In this document: in pieces, positions 36,159 to 44,534 of the stretch
Numbering within the stretch: the stretch's first letter is position 1
Layout: each line of letters starts with the position of its first letter
Source of the DNA: Sulfuricurvum sp.
GTDB lineage: Bacteria; Campylobacterota; Campylobacteria; Campylobacterales; Sulfurimonadaceae
DNA: 64,000 bases
Direction of reading: 5' to 3'
Assembly (NCBI RefSeq): GCF_028713855.1
Contig: NZ_JAQTNN010000001.1
Span: forward strand, 274,696 to 338,695
Made by a program: the position numbers and the translations under genes
The notes under the pieces: model-generated
What the model was told of the DNA's origin: nothing
The model's database searches: none
Seen by the model: the letters and a program-made list of their open reading frames with translations, nothing else

Positions 36159-36175
36159 TTGCATTTAGTGTTCTT
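36159..36175 (-). promoter_or_regulatory. sigma-54-type -24/-12 element before SIR2-like-clpP-clpX
   Basis: Reverse strand: AAGAAC (36175-36170), six bases (ACTAAA), TGCAA (36163-36159). Spacing equals the sigma-54 -24/-12 layout. It is 31 bases before the SIR2-like start. It closely resembles the element before the redoxin-like gene (GCTAAA spacer). Confidence 0.6.
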
Positions 36176-36256
36176 GTTCTAAATAGGAGTAAAATTATCT
36201 TATTTGTAGGTTTTTGGTTTGAGAAGAAAAAAGAGGGACAAAAATGTCACCTCAAT

Positions 36257-36763
36257 TTACCCGTGACACCCTTTTCCCGTATAACAGCTGTTGGCCGCTA
36301 CAATTTTTGCAAGAGTTTTATCGATATTAAATGGATTATTTAGATCATTTAGAATTTCGTGATAGAACACTGCACCGTCTTTTGAAATGATAAAGAGCGA
36401 TTTTGCAAGTTCTTTGTTTGAAAGACGGACACCGTAATAATCTCCGTACGCTTCATCATAATCATAGCCGCTCAGCCACTCTTCAAGAGAGGGTATTTCA
36501 TGTTTGTCATTTGCGAGAATAAGCGCTTTAGTGATTCCGCCCAATGCGTTGAGCGAGAGGAGGGTGTCAATATCTTGTAGTTGTGAAATGAGTGTATCAT
36601 CGACAAAGGGGGCGCTAATGAGGAGCTGTGTCGCACCGTTTTGTCCGCCGATAGAAAAAATTTCTCCCGCACGGTTTTTCAGATCGACTTTTTCCGACGC
36701 GTAACCGACGTCGAGAGGCATATCTTCGAGAGTGAGGATGGAATTATTATGATTGATTTGCAC
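36257..36763 (-). CDS. thiol-peroxidase-like (redoxin) protein lacking the peroxidatic Cys
   Basis: 168 aa with a GTG start and AAAGGG upstream. The thioredoxin/AhpC-TSA fold pattern resembles Tpx: LKNRAGEIFSIGGQNGATQLLISAPFVDDTLISQLQDIDTLLS, then SLFIISKDGAVFYHEIL. At the position of the Tpx peroxidatic Cys (SLDTPVC-type) the protein reads APFVDD, so classic peroxidase activity is unlikely. Its only Cys are C160 and C166 in SCYTGKGCHG at the C-terminus, which could form a redox or metal site. It has the nif-type element at 36799-36815. Confidence 0.65.
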   Translation of the reverse strand: MQINHNNSILTLEDMPLDVGYASEKVDLKNRAGEIFSIGGQNGATQLLISAPFVDDTLISQLQDIDTLLSLNALGGITKALILANDKHEIPSLEEWLSGYDYDEAYGDYYGVRLSNKELAKSLFIISKDGAVFYHEILNDLNNPFNIDKTLAKIVAANSCYTGKGCHG

Positions 36764-36798
36764 GATGAACCCTTTTGAACACTATTATAATGATAAAA

Positions 36799-36815
36799 AT
36801 GCATTTAGCGTTCTT
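36799..36815 (-). promoter_or_regulatory. sigma-54-type element before redoxin-like gene
   Basis: Reverse strand: AAGAAC (36815-36810), spacer GCTAAA, TGCAT (36803-36799). Same spacing as the other nif-linked copies; 36 bases before the GTG. Confidence 0.6.
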
Positions 36816-36828
36816 ATAGACTAAAAAC

Positions 36829-37272
36829 TTAGGCTACAGGGTGAATATATTGAAGACTATTGGTGATTTCGGTACCGATGAGAAAGTGATTGATGGCTTC
36901 TTCGGCTGTTTTTACAAATGGGGGTAACTTGTGGATTTTGATCCCGACATTTTTCATAGCGAAGAGGGTATTGAGACAGTATTGATCTACCAGTAAATAA
37001 TCACACTTTCCGATCACTTCAAGCAGAGCATAATGCTCACTGATATGGTGAGGATCTTGAGCGATATCACATTCGCACTCACACGCTTTCATCTTCGGGT
37101 CTCGTACCATCTGTCCTTCGTATTTTTCCCACGGATTGAGGCGTGTTGCATGATGGCGGTAACGTATGTCTTTGCGTTCACCCAAAACCTCATAAACGGC
37201 AAACATAGTTGCACTGCAGGGATTTTGGTGATAAACACGTTTCATCGCGTCCATCGGAATGGCTACCATCAT
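36829..37272 (-). CDS. NifX/NifB-type dinitrogenase cofactor domain protein
   Basis: 147 aa from the ATG at 37272 (MMVAIPMDAMKRVYHQNPCSATMF), with AAGGAG 6 bases upstream; the longer frame is untranslated leader. The single domain matches the dinitrogenase iron-molybdenum cofactor biosynthesis family (NifX, NafY, C-terminal NifB): YHQNPCSATMFAVYEVLGE, CDYLLVDQYCLNTLFAMKNVGIKIHKLP. Such proteins carry FeMo-co precursors. The CECECD cluster (about 67-72) is an extra feature. Its promoter region has the nif-type element at 37301-37317. Assigned by context as a nif accessory protein. Confidence 0.82.
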   Translation of the reverse strand: MMVAIPMDAMKRVYHQNPCSATMFAVYEVLGERKDIRYRHHATRLNPWEKYEGQMVRDPKMKACECECDIAQDPHHISEHYALLEVIGKCDYLLVDQYCLNTLFAMKNVGIKIHKLPPFVKTAEEAINHFLIGTEITNSLQYIHPVA

Positions 37273-37300
37273 TATAAAACTCCTTATATTAATTATTAAA

Positions 37301-37317
37301 ATGCAAGTTCTGTTCTT
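37301..37317 (-). promoter_or_regulatory. sigma-54-type element before nifX-like gene
   Basis: Reverse strand: AAGAAC (37317-37312), spacer AGAACT, TGCAT (37305-37301), 29 bases before the ATG. Confidence 0.6.
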
Positions 37318-37410
37318 AATGATTTGAATAAGGAATAAAAATTTATTCATGTATATTCAGTTAATATCTTATAAAATAGGGGCAATTATTTTGAGGATGC
37401 TGGAGTTTGA

Positions 37411-40200
37411 ATGCAGTTGTTTAATCATCAATATGAAACTGTTGAGAAGCTCGAACTTTTTGTGGACACTATCCTCTTACACAAAGGTGCTATGTTTATT
37501 CAACTCTTTAGCGGAGTCATGGATAAAACGCGGATTCAACCGATTCTTGATAGTTTAACATCAAAACTTCCCTCTGCCGTATTGATCGGTGCAACAACCG
37601 CCGGAGAGATTATCAATGGGACTATGACGTCAGGGGAGATTATTGTCTCTGTTTCTCTTTTTGATTCTACCGTCATTAAAACTTATTATTTCCCGAAATC
37701 GGATTTCTCTCACGGAGTACGTGCCGCGCAAGAGATTTTGAGTGATCGTACCAAGGTATGTATTGTTTTAAGCGAAGGGCTTAAAAGTGATTCGGAATCA
37801 TTTTTGAACGGGTTTACGTCGATACGTAATGACGTGGTAGTTGCAGGAGGAAATGCAGGGGATGATTTGACATTTACCCGCACGTATATTATAAAAGAAA
37901 ACACTATTTATGACGAAGGTGTTGTTATTGCCGTGTTAGAGAGCGATGTATTAGAGGTGCATCCTACCTATTCGCTTAATTGGACGATGATCGGCAAAGA
38001 GATGACGATAACTCGTGCTGAAAATAATATCGTTTACGAGATTGACGGCAGAGGAGTTAGGGAACTGTATACCCACTATTTAGGAGAAGAGACCATTGAG
38101 CAGATTCCAGCCAGTGCGGTCGAATTTCCGCTGGTAAAAGTCGAGGATGGGGTAGAAATTGCTCGCTCCATGATTGCGCAAACTGGCGATGGAGGGTTTG
38201 TTTATGCCGGACATTTTCATAACGGGGAAAAAGTACGTTTTGCGATAGGAAATGTTGAAGAGATCATGGATAATGCTGTTGATATACGCGAAGCGGTTGC
38301 TACGTATTCTGTTGAAGCAACGTATATTTACTCCTGTTCGGTTCGAAAGCTATTTTTAAAAGAGCAGCTTAATTATGAGTTTGGATTGATTGAAGAAGTT
38401 GCTCCTACGGCAGGATTTTTTACGTACGGTGAATTTTTTCATTCCCCTTCCGGCAATCAGTTACTTAATATTACGACAACGACCCTCTCTCTGAGTGAAT
38501 CACATGAGAGTAATATCCCTAAAACTAGTGTACTGAAGCATCATAACCGTCATACGATGCTTAAATCCCTCACCAACTTGGTCAATGAAACACAAAGTGA
38601 ACTTGATGACAGCATCAAAATTCTCGATCAATACAAAATGGTGCTGGATGAGAGTTCAATCGTATCAAAAACAGACGTGGAAGGAGTTATCACCTACGTT
38701 AATGATGCTTTCTGTAAAATTTCGGGCTATACGCGTGACGAACTGATCGGACAAAAACATAATATTATCCGTCATCCGGATAATGATGCGGAACTTTTCA
38801 AAAACCTTTGGAAAACGATCAAAGAGGGTAGGATTTGGAAAGATACATTTAAAAATCTCTCTAAAAACGGAGAAGAATATTACGTAAAAACAGTCATTGC
38901 TCCTATATTTGACGATCGGGGTGACGTTGTCGAGTTTATTGCTGCCCGGGCTGATGTGACAGAGCTGATCGTCAAAGATCAAATTATCCGCCGACAATTG
39001 ATCGATACGCTCAGCGGGTTAAAAAATCGTACGGCATTGCTTAGTGATTTGGAAAACGAAGACGATGATGTTGTATTGATCTTATTGAATATTGACAGGT
39101 TTTCAACGATTAACGACTATTTCGGCTACGAAATTGGAGATCAATTACTCAAAGCCTTTGCAGCTCGGCTCGAAACAACGATGGGACACGGATATTTTTA
39201 CCGGATTAGCGGAGATGAATTTGCCATCATCTGTATAGACCATAAATTTGACGATACATTAAGGGATCAAGTTATCGAGTATATCAATAAGCTTGAAAAT
39301 TTTAAATATCAGATATCAGGGCATGAACTTTCTATAAATGTTTCCGGCGGAATTGCACATGCCCCGTATTCGGATGTGTACAATCTCGCCCATATGGCAC
39401 TTAAAGAGGCAAAAGAACAACGGGCAAAATTGATTTTTTTCAACGATAATACAGCGTTGACTGAAAAAACACGGAATAATATTTGGATGTTCGATAAAAT
39501 TAAATCGGCGATCGAAGAGGATCGGATCGTCCCCTATTTTCAAGGGATTGTCGATAATAAAACCCGAAAAATTGTAAAATATGAGTCTTTAATCCGTCTA
39601 ATCGAACCAAATGGGACAGTACTAAGTCCGTATTGGTTTTTGGAACATGCCAAAAAATCAAAACTCTACGATAAATTGACCCGAATTATGATTGCTAAAA
39701 CATTTGCCGTTTTCGAAAATCTAGACTATGAGTTCTCTTTGAATTTAACAATGAACGATATCGTATCGGATGAAACACGTCCGTATATATATAAGATACT
39801 CGAACACTCGTCTGCAGCAAAGCGGGTGGTTTTTGAGATTGTTGAGTCTGAGGGGATTGTTAATTATCAGGAAGTGATTGATTTTATTAAAGCGGTCAAA
39901 CAATTCGGTTGCAAAATCGCGATAGACGATTTCGGTACGGGATATTCGAATTTTAGCTATTTGAGCAAACTCGATGTTGATTACATCAAAATTGATGGAT
40001 CGCTGATTAAAAATATTAACCTTGACAACGACCACCTCTACACTGTCGAGAGTATCCTCTTTTTTGCTAACAAGAAAGGGATTGAGACGATTGCTGAATT
40101 TGTCGAAGATGAATCTATCTTTAATAAAGTTTTAGAATTGGGGATTGACTACTCTCAAGGTTACCTCTTCTCCACTCCACAACCGACAATCGAAACATAA
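37411..40200 (+). CDS. FIST-PAS-GGDEF-EAL signalling protein
   Basis: 929 aa, cytosolic. The FIST sensor (about 1-360; VLIGATTAGEIINGTM, SEGLKSDSESFLNGF, AGGNAGDD, PTAGFFTYGE) binds small molecules. PAS spans about 408-520 (Aer-like KISGYTRDELIGQKHNIIRHPD). GGDEF has S600-GDEF in place of GGDEF, and EAL has E725-S-L with the Mg/Asp pair in AIDDFGTGYS (839-846) intact. Phosphodiesterase activity is thus more likely than cyclase activity. It lies between the nifX-like gene and nifB, reading the same way as nifB, but has no nif-type element before it. Confidence 0.9.
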   Translation: MQLFNHQYETVEKLELFVDTILLHKGAMFIQLFSGVMDKTRIQPILDSLTSKLPSAVLIGATTAGEIINGTMTSGEIIVSVSLFDSTVIKTYYFPKSDFSHGVRAAQEILSDRTKVCIVLSEGLKSDSESFLNGFTSIRNDVVVAGGNAGDDLTFTRTYIIKENTIYDEGVVIAVLESDVLEVHPTYSLNWTMIGKEMTITRAENNIVYEIDGRGVRELYTHYLGEETIEQIPASAVEFPLVKVEDGVEIARSMIAQTGDGGFVYAGHFHNGEKVRFAIGNVEEIMDNAVDIREAVATYSVEATYIYSCSVRKLFLKEQLNYEFGLIEEVAPTAGFFTYGEFFHSPSGNQLLNITTTTLSLSESHESNIPKTSVLKHHNRHTMLKSLTNLVNETQSELDDSIKILDQYKMVLDESSIVSKTDVEGVITYVNDAFCKISGYTRDELIGQKHNIIRHPDNDAELFKNLWKTIKEGRIWKDTFKNLSKNGEEYYVKTVIAPIFDDRGDVVEFIAARADVTELIVKDQIIRRQLIDTLSGLKNRTALLSDLENEDDDVVLILLNIDRFSTINDYFGYEIGDQLLKAFAARLETTMGHGYFYRISGDEFAIICIDHKFDDTLRDQVIEYINKLENFKYQISGHELSINVSGGIAHAPYSDVYNLAHMALKEAKEQRAKLIFFNDNTALTEKTRNNIWMFDKIKSAIEEDRIVPYFQGIVDNKTRKIVKYESLIRLIEPNGTVLSPYWFLEHAKKSKLYDKLTRIMIAKTFAVFENLDYEFSLNLTMNDIVSDETRPYIYKILEHSSAAKRVVFEIVESEGIVNYQEVIDFIKAVKQFGCKIAIDDFGTGYSNFSYLSKLDVDYIKIDGSLIKNINLDNDHLYTVESILFFANKKGIETIAEFVEDESIFNKVLELGIDYSQGYLFSTPQPTIET

Positions 40201-40216
40201 TCTCTGTACGCTTCGG

Positions 40217-40247
40217 TTGTACCTCCTACAAAAACGTCACATTTTGT
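40217..40247. promoter_or_regulatory. inverted repeats upstream of nifB promoter
   Basis: TTGTA-CCTCC-TACAA (40217-40231) and an overlapping ACAAAA-N8-TTTTGT (40228-40247) lie 20-50 bases upstream of the nifB -24 box. They could be activator sites or part of the end of the preceding transcript. The NifA consensus TGT-N10-ACA is not matched exactly. Confidence 0.3.
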
Positions 40248-40269
40248 TGAACTCTCCTTTTTAAACCCA

Positions 40270-40286
40270 TAGAACATTCATTGCAT
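40270..40286 (+). promoter_or_regulatory. sigma-54-type element before nifB
   Basis: TAGAAC (40270-40275), spacer ATTCAT, TGCAT (40282-40286); preceded by CCA and followed by TAAC, as at nifH. About 72 bases before the nifB ATG. Confidence 0.65.
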
Positions 40287-40358
40287 TAACTCTTTTTAGA
40301 AAATGGTTGCCGCCGGATGAGGTTGAGAATCATTGAATGACACTTAAAAGGAGTTATT

Positions 40359-41774
40359 ATGAGTTGTTCCTCAAGCGGAAATGAATCTTTTATGCCCGAA
40401 GATATTCAAGCGAAGATACACAATCATCCATGTTATTCAGAGGGTGCACACCATCACTATGCACGTATTCACGTCGCGGTAGCACCGGCATGTAATATCC
40501 AGTGCAATTACTGTAACCGTAAATATGACTGTTCCAATGAATCTCGACCGGGGGTAACCTCTGAGCGTTTAAGTCCGGAAGAAGCAGCGAAAAAAGTACT
40601 TCTCGTCGGCGGTGAAGTCCAACGTATGAGTGTACTCGGGATCGCAGGTCCGGGAGATGCTCTCGCAAATCCGAAGAAAACATTTGAGACATTCGGAATG
40701 GTTCGCCAATTTGCACCGGATTTGAAACTTTGTCTCTCGACTAACGGTTTGGAATTGCCGAACTTTATCGATGAGATGGTGGAATACAACATCGATCACA
40801 TCACCGTTACGATTAATAGTGTTGATGAAACCGGTGAGATCGGAAGTCAAATCTATCCGTGGATTTTCCATAACAACAAACGTATCTATGGAAAAGAAGC
40901 GGCACAAATCCTCCTCGAAAACCAACTCGAAGGGATGAAGAAATGTGTCGAAAAGGGGATTTTGATCAAAGCTAACTCGGTTCTTATCCCGGGTATCAAT
41001 GACAAACATCTTCCGGAAGTTTCTAAAAAACTAAAAGAGATCGGCGTGTTCCTCCACAACATTATGCCGATCCTATCTGAGCCGGAATTCGGTACAGCGT
41101 TTGCCCTTGCAGGAGTACCGAGTGCTACCGATCAAGAACAAATGGCAGTCCAGGAAGCGTGCGGTATGGATATGAAACTCATGCAGCACTGTCGCCAATG
41201 CCGCGCGGATGCAGTAGGACTCATCGGTGAAGACCGTGGAGCGGAGTTCACCAAAGATACCTTTGCAGGACTCAGTTTCGATGAACTTCAAATCAAATAT
41301 GATCTTGAAGCACGTCAAGCAGCCCAAGCGAAAATCGAAGAGTTTAGATTCTTCCTCGATCAGGCTAATGATCGTGTCCGTAAAGAGAAAGAAGAACTTA
41401 GTTCAATGGGTGTCACTATCCTTGTAGCCGTTACGACTGCGGGTGAGGGGATGATTAACCAACACTTCGGAAGCGTTAAAGAATTCTTAATTTACGAAGC
41501 AGGTGATAAAGGTATCCGATTTATCCATCACCGTAAAGTGGACGCAGAATATTGCGCAGGACCGGACGGTACTAACCCTCTCGCTCCGATTCTAGAAAAA
41601 CTTAAAGATGTACAGCTGATCCTTACCGCAAAAATCGGCGGATGTCCGCAGGATGATCTAAAAGCGGCCGGTATCATCGCCGATCAAAGCTACGCGTATG
41701 AGCCGATCGAGATTTCGGTACTCAAAGCATCCCGTAAATACTTCGGTATGGATGAAAACGCGGAAGTGAATTAA
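40359..41774 (+). CDS. nifB: nitrogenase cofactor biosynthesis radical SAM protein NifB
   Basis: 471 aa. It builds NifB-co (Fe8S9C), the FeMo-co precursor. The radical SAM cluster is C45-x3-C49-x2-C52 in VAPACNIQCNYC. Further NifB blocks are GPGDALANP, ITVTINSVDETGEIGSQIYPWI and AGPDG. A NifX-like domain occupies about 350-465 (TAGEGMINQHFGSVKEFLIYEAG), as in the two-domain NifB type. AAGGAG precedes the ATG. It heads an operon with nifV and accessory genes. Confidence 0.97.
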   Translation: MSCSSSGNESFMPEDIQAKIHNHPCYSEGAHHHYARIHVAVAPACNIQCNYCNRKYDCSNESRPGVTSERLSPEEAAKKVLLVGGEVQRMSVLGIAGPGDALANPKKTFETFGMVRQFAPDLKLCLSTNGLELPNFIDEMVEYNIDHITVTINSVDETGEIGSQIYPWIFHNNKRIYGKEAAQILLENQLEGMKKCVEKGILIKANSVLIPGINDKHLPEVSKKLKEIGVFLHNIMPILSEPEFGTAFALAGVPSATDQEQMAVQEACGMDMKLMQHCRQCRADAVGLIGEDRGAEFTKDTFAGLSFDELQIKYDLEARQAAQAKIEEFRFFLDQANDRVRKEKEELSSMGVTILVAVTTAGEGMINQHFGSVKEFLIYEAGDKGIRFIHHRKVDAEYCAGPDGTNPLAPILEKLKDVQLILTAKIGGCPQDDLKAAGIIADQSYAYEPIEISVLKASRKYFGMDENAEVN

Positions 41775-41784
41775 GGAGCCTATC

Positions 41785-42900
41785 ATGGCACTCATCAACG
41801 ATACCACTTTACGCGACGGGGAGCAGGCTCCTTATGTCGCGTTCAATACCGAAGAAAAACTCCGTATTGCTACATTGTTAGATGCCTGCGGTGCGGATGA
41901 ACTTGAAATCGGTATAGCGGCAATGGGTGTCAAAGAACGCGAAGATATTAAAGAACTTTTGGCTCTCGGGCTAAAAGCTCGAATGATGACGTGGAACCGG
42001 ATGAAGATGGAAGATCTCGATGCTTCACTCTCGTGCGGTATTAAAGCGGTCGATCTCTCTATCCCTATTTCAGATATTCTTATCGATGTTAAATTCGGAG
42101 GCAGTAAAGCCAAAGTCTTATCGGAGCTTGAACGTGTCGTTACGGCAGCAACCAAAGAGGGTTTATTTGTCTGCATCGGCGGTGAAGACAGCTCACGTGG
42201 AAGTCATGAATTCATCCGCGACGTGATGGGGTTAGCCCGTGAGTGCGGAGCAGGACGTTTTCGCTATTGCGATACAATCGGTATTATGACACCGACACAA
42301 ACATATCAAACGATTAAATCATTGTGTGATCTTAACCTCCTCCCGATTGAAATGCACACACACAATGATTTTGGTCTGGCGAATGCGAATGCCCTCAGCG
42401 GTATTGACGCGGGTGCTATCAGTATGAATACAACCGTCATCGGATTGGGTGAGCGAGCGGGTAATGCTTCGTTTGAACAGATTCTCATGACACTCAAACA
42501 TCTCTACGGTGAGGCACGCTCCATCGACCCTCTCCTGATTCGAAATTTGGTTCATACCGTGGCAAGCGCGGCAAATATGTCGCTTGCCACCAATGCACCT
42601 GTCGTGGGTGAACGGATATTTGCCCACGAGAGCGGCATACATGCCGATGGGATGATGAAAGATTCCCATGCGTATGAACCATACGAAGCCGAAGAGGTAG
42701 GATTGCAGAGTTCTTTTCCGATCGGAAAACATTCAGGCAGTGCAACCATCCGTTATCATTTGGCGCGTATGGGAATTAGTGCTGAGAATAGTATTCTTCG
42801 GGATATGCTTCCCAAAATCCGTGAAATCGTCACCTCACGTAAACGGGTGCTTGATATCAGTGAACTTAAATCCCTCTATCAGGAAGCAGCATGTATATAG
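41785..42900 (+). CDS. nifV: homocitrate synthase NifV
   Basis: 371 aa. It condenses acetyl-CoA and 2-oxoglutarate to homocitrate, the organic ligand of FeMo-co. The signature INDTTLRDGEQAPYVAF at the start, EMHTHNDFGLANANALSG (metal-binding HxH) and GLGERAGNASFEQILM match the HCS/IPMS family, and the nif context supports NifV over leucine or lysine enzymes. Starts 10 bases after nifB with AAGGAG. Its end overlaps the GNAT gene by 10 bases. Confidence 0.94.
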   Translation: MALINDTTLRDGEQAPYVAFNTEEKLRIATLLDACGADELEIGIAAMGVKEREDIKELLALGLKARMMTWNRMKMEDLDASLSCGIKAVDLSIPISDILIDVKFGGSKAKVLSELERVVTAATKEGLFVCIGGEDSSRGSHEFIRDVMGLARECGAGRFRYCDTIGIMTPTQTYQTIKSLCDLNLLPIEMHTHNDFGLANANALSGIDAGAISMNTTVIGLGERAGNASFEQILMTLKHLYGEARSIDPLLIRNLVHTVASAANMSLATNAPVVGERIFAHESGIHADGMMKDSHAYEPYEAEEVGLQSSFPIGKHSGSATIRYHLARMGISAENSILRDMLPKIREIVTSRKRVLDISELKSLYQEAACI

Positions 42901-43718
42901 GGTGGCTTAAATTTGTCGATGTTCCCGAACTCATTAAAATAGCCGAAGAGACGGGCTGGTTGCTGGATGGGTATCACGTCAAACTTATAATGATGCATGC
43001 ACCCCATTTATGTTACGGTGCTTATGAAGAGGGTGTTCTTGTCGGAGCAGTGATGGCAATAGAGTTCGAGACCTCGGCGATGATCAAATACTTTATGGTG
43101 AAACCGAGTCACCAAAAACAGGGGATCGGACGACGGCTGTTCAATACCCTATTCGGTGTCCTTAAAGATGAACACCCCTCTCTCTATCTGCATGCGAATC
43201 CTCAGCTCAAAAGCTTTTTTGAGCAAAGCGGCTTTAAGGCTGTTATGGAAGTAGGGCGCTTTCTCAATGTCGGAAAAGTACCGCCGTTTAGTTTTACCAA
43301 TGCTCAGGCCAAAGAACTCGACGGCGGAAATTTCGATGCGACTATTCGTAAAATCGATTTTGAAACCTTCGGTGAAGATCGAATGGCGTTTATGCTTGAC
43401 GAGATGGAGCGCAACAGTTCACTCAAATTTGCCTTACCAAACTCGTTTCAGCACTCCAGTGTCATCAATGCACGCGGAGTATATTTAGGGCCATGGCAAT
43501 GCAGACCGGGATTTGAAGACGAAGCGGAAAAAATGATGCAGGGAGTCTTGTATTTCAGAGGGCTAAAAAAAGTCTTAGCCGATGTTCCTCTGGGGAATGC
43601 GAATGCGGTTGCATTGTTTGAGAAATACCATTTTCAGCAAAAAGGGACATTTGTCCATATGTGTTACGGTGAACCGCGTAATGTTAAGTTTGAAAACATT
43701 TACGCATTTTCATTGTGA
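42891..43718 (+). CDS. two-part GNAT acetyltransferase in the nif operon
   Basis: 275 aa starting inside the end of nifV. The N-terminal half is a GNAT fold with the acetyl-CoA loop KPSHQKQGIGRRLFNTLFG. The C-terminal half (RFLNVGKVPPFSF, GPWQCRPGFEDEAEKMMQGVL, NANAVALFEKYHFQQKGTFVHMCYG) is a second GNAT-like unit of the Acetyltransf_18/YitH type. Substrate unknown; position between nifV and feoA suggests a nif-linked role, possibly modifying a small metabolite or protein. It is not part of the standard nif gene set. Confidence 0.78.
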   Translation: MYIGWLKFVDVPELIKIAEETGWLLDGYHVKLIMMHAPHLCYGAYEEGVLVGAVMAIEFETSAMIKYFMVKPSHQKQGIGRRLFNTLFGVLKDEHPSLYLHANPQLKSFFEQSGFKAVMEVGRFLNVGKVPPFSFTNAQAKELDGGNFDATIRKIDFETFGEDRMAFMLDEMERNSSLKFALPNSFQHSSVINARGVYLGPWQCRPGFEDEAEKMMQGVLYFRGLKKVLADVPLGNANAVALFEKYHFQQKGTFVHMCYGEPRNVKFENIYAFSL

Positions 43719-43728
43719 GGAATAAACG

Positions 43729-43953
43729 ATGAATCTTCTTGAAACCTGTGTGAATGAAAAATGCAGAGTCTTATCCATAGCACTGGATGAAACGTTAAAA
43801 GGTCATCTCTGCGCTATGGGGATTTGTCCGAATGCAACGTTGTGTGTGAAGCGGTACGGGCTTTTTAAAAGCAGTGTGCAGGTTCAGATCGGTGAACGCG
43901 TTGTTGCGCTGGGAAAAGAACAGGCACGTCATATCGAGATACGTGTTGCCTAA
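43729..43953 (+). CDS. FeoA-domain protein
   Basis: 74 aa, SH3-like FeoA domain: MGICPNATLCVKRYGLFKSSVQVQIGERVVALGKEQARHIEI. Free-standing FeoA proteins assist FeoB ferrous-iron transport or act as adaptors; here, with no feoB adjacent, it may serve iron supply or sensing for nitrogenase. A GAGG lies upstream of the ATG. Confidence 0.85.
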   Translation: MNLLETCVNEKCRVLSIALDETLKGHLCAMGICPNATLCVKRYGLFKSSVQVQIGERVVALGKEQARHIEIRVA

Positions 43954-43968
43954 CTTTAGGGGATTGCA

Positions 43969-44012
43969 AAGGACAAATTTGTCCTTGCCACTTAAACGGG
44001 CTTTGCTCGTTT
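43969..44012 (+). terminator. two hairpins after feoA, possible attenuator or processing site
   Basis: An 18-bp perfect palindrome AAGGACAAATTTGTCCTT (43969-43986) is followed by AAACGGGC-TTT-GCTCGTTT (43994-44012, 7 of 8 pairs). The second has only a short T run, so this is more likely partial termination or mRNA processing within the nif operon than a full stop. Confidence 0.45.
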
Positions 44013-44047
44013 TGGTGTGTAACATTAAATAAACAAAAGGATTCATT

Positions 44048-44245
44048 ATGTCGGAAATGACTGAACAAGATCATAAAAAAGAGTTGGCGAAGCTCAAACG
44101 TTTGGCGGTTGAAGTAGCATCAGAGATTCACGATATCGTCGAAGATACGGTTTGGACGAATCATGTCAAAATGCCCGAATTGGCTGCAAAATTGTATGAT
44201 GCAGTCGAAAAAGCTAACAGCTATAAGGTAGAACACTCCCTTTAA
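44048..44245 (+). CDS. CCE_0567/Rop-like small protein (nif-associated)
   Basis: 65 aa, two-helix protein: KELAKLKRLAVEVASEIHDIVEDTVWTNHVKMPELAAKLYDAVEKAN. This matches the small Rop-like family (CCE_0567 type) regularly encoded in nif operons. The family has a conserved His pair region and a helical hairpin; function unknown. AAAGGA precedes the ATG and two hairpins lie upstream. Confidence 0.82.
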   Translation: MSEMTEQDHKKELAKLKRLAVEVASEIHDIVEDTVWTNHVKMPELAAKLYDAVEKANSYKVEHSL

Positions 44246-44255
44246 GGGGTGGGTT

Positions 44256-44534
44256 ATGGCTACGAAAGAAGAAATCCTTGCTTTGGAGATTTGTGAATGC
44301 GGCTGTAAGAGTGTAGCCGATGCAATCAAGCTTTTTCAAGAGACCGATTTACCGTATAAAAAAGCGAAAAAACTCGTCACAGAGTGTGACAAGAGCTGCT
44401 GCCGTGCAGCCCTTCTCAGACTTTTTGATATGACGTATTTCGGTAAATTTGATTATGATGAGATTGAACGGCTGATTCAATTGCGCCACGATAAATTGGG
44501 AGAACTATTGGAACGGATGAAAAATGGACGATAA
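44256..44534 (+). CDS. Cys-rich small protein in nif operon
   Basis: 92 aa. The N-terminus has C13-x-C15-x-C17 (EICECGCKS) and further on C44, C48, C49 (ECDKSCCRA), then a helical C-terminus (FDYDEIERLIQLRHDKLGELLERM). Six Cys in this spacing could hold an Fe-S cluster or other metal. Family not recognised; the position between the CCE_0567-like gene and a GNAT gene suggests a nif accessory role. It overlaps the GNAT gene by 11 bases. Confidence 0.72.
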   Translation: MATKEEILALEICECGCKSVADAIKLFQETDLPYKKAKKLVTECDKSCCRAALLRLFDMTYFGKFDYDEIERLIQLRHDKLGELLERMKNGR

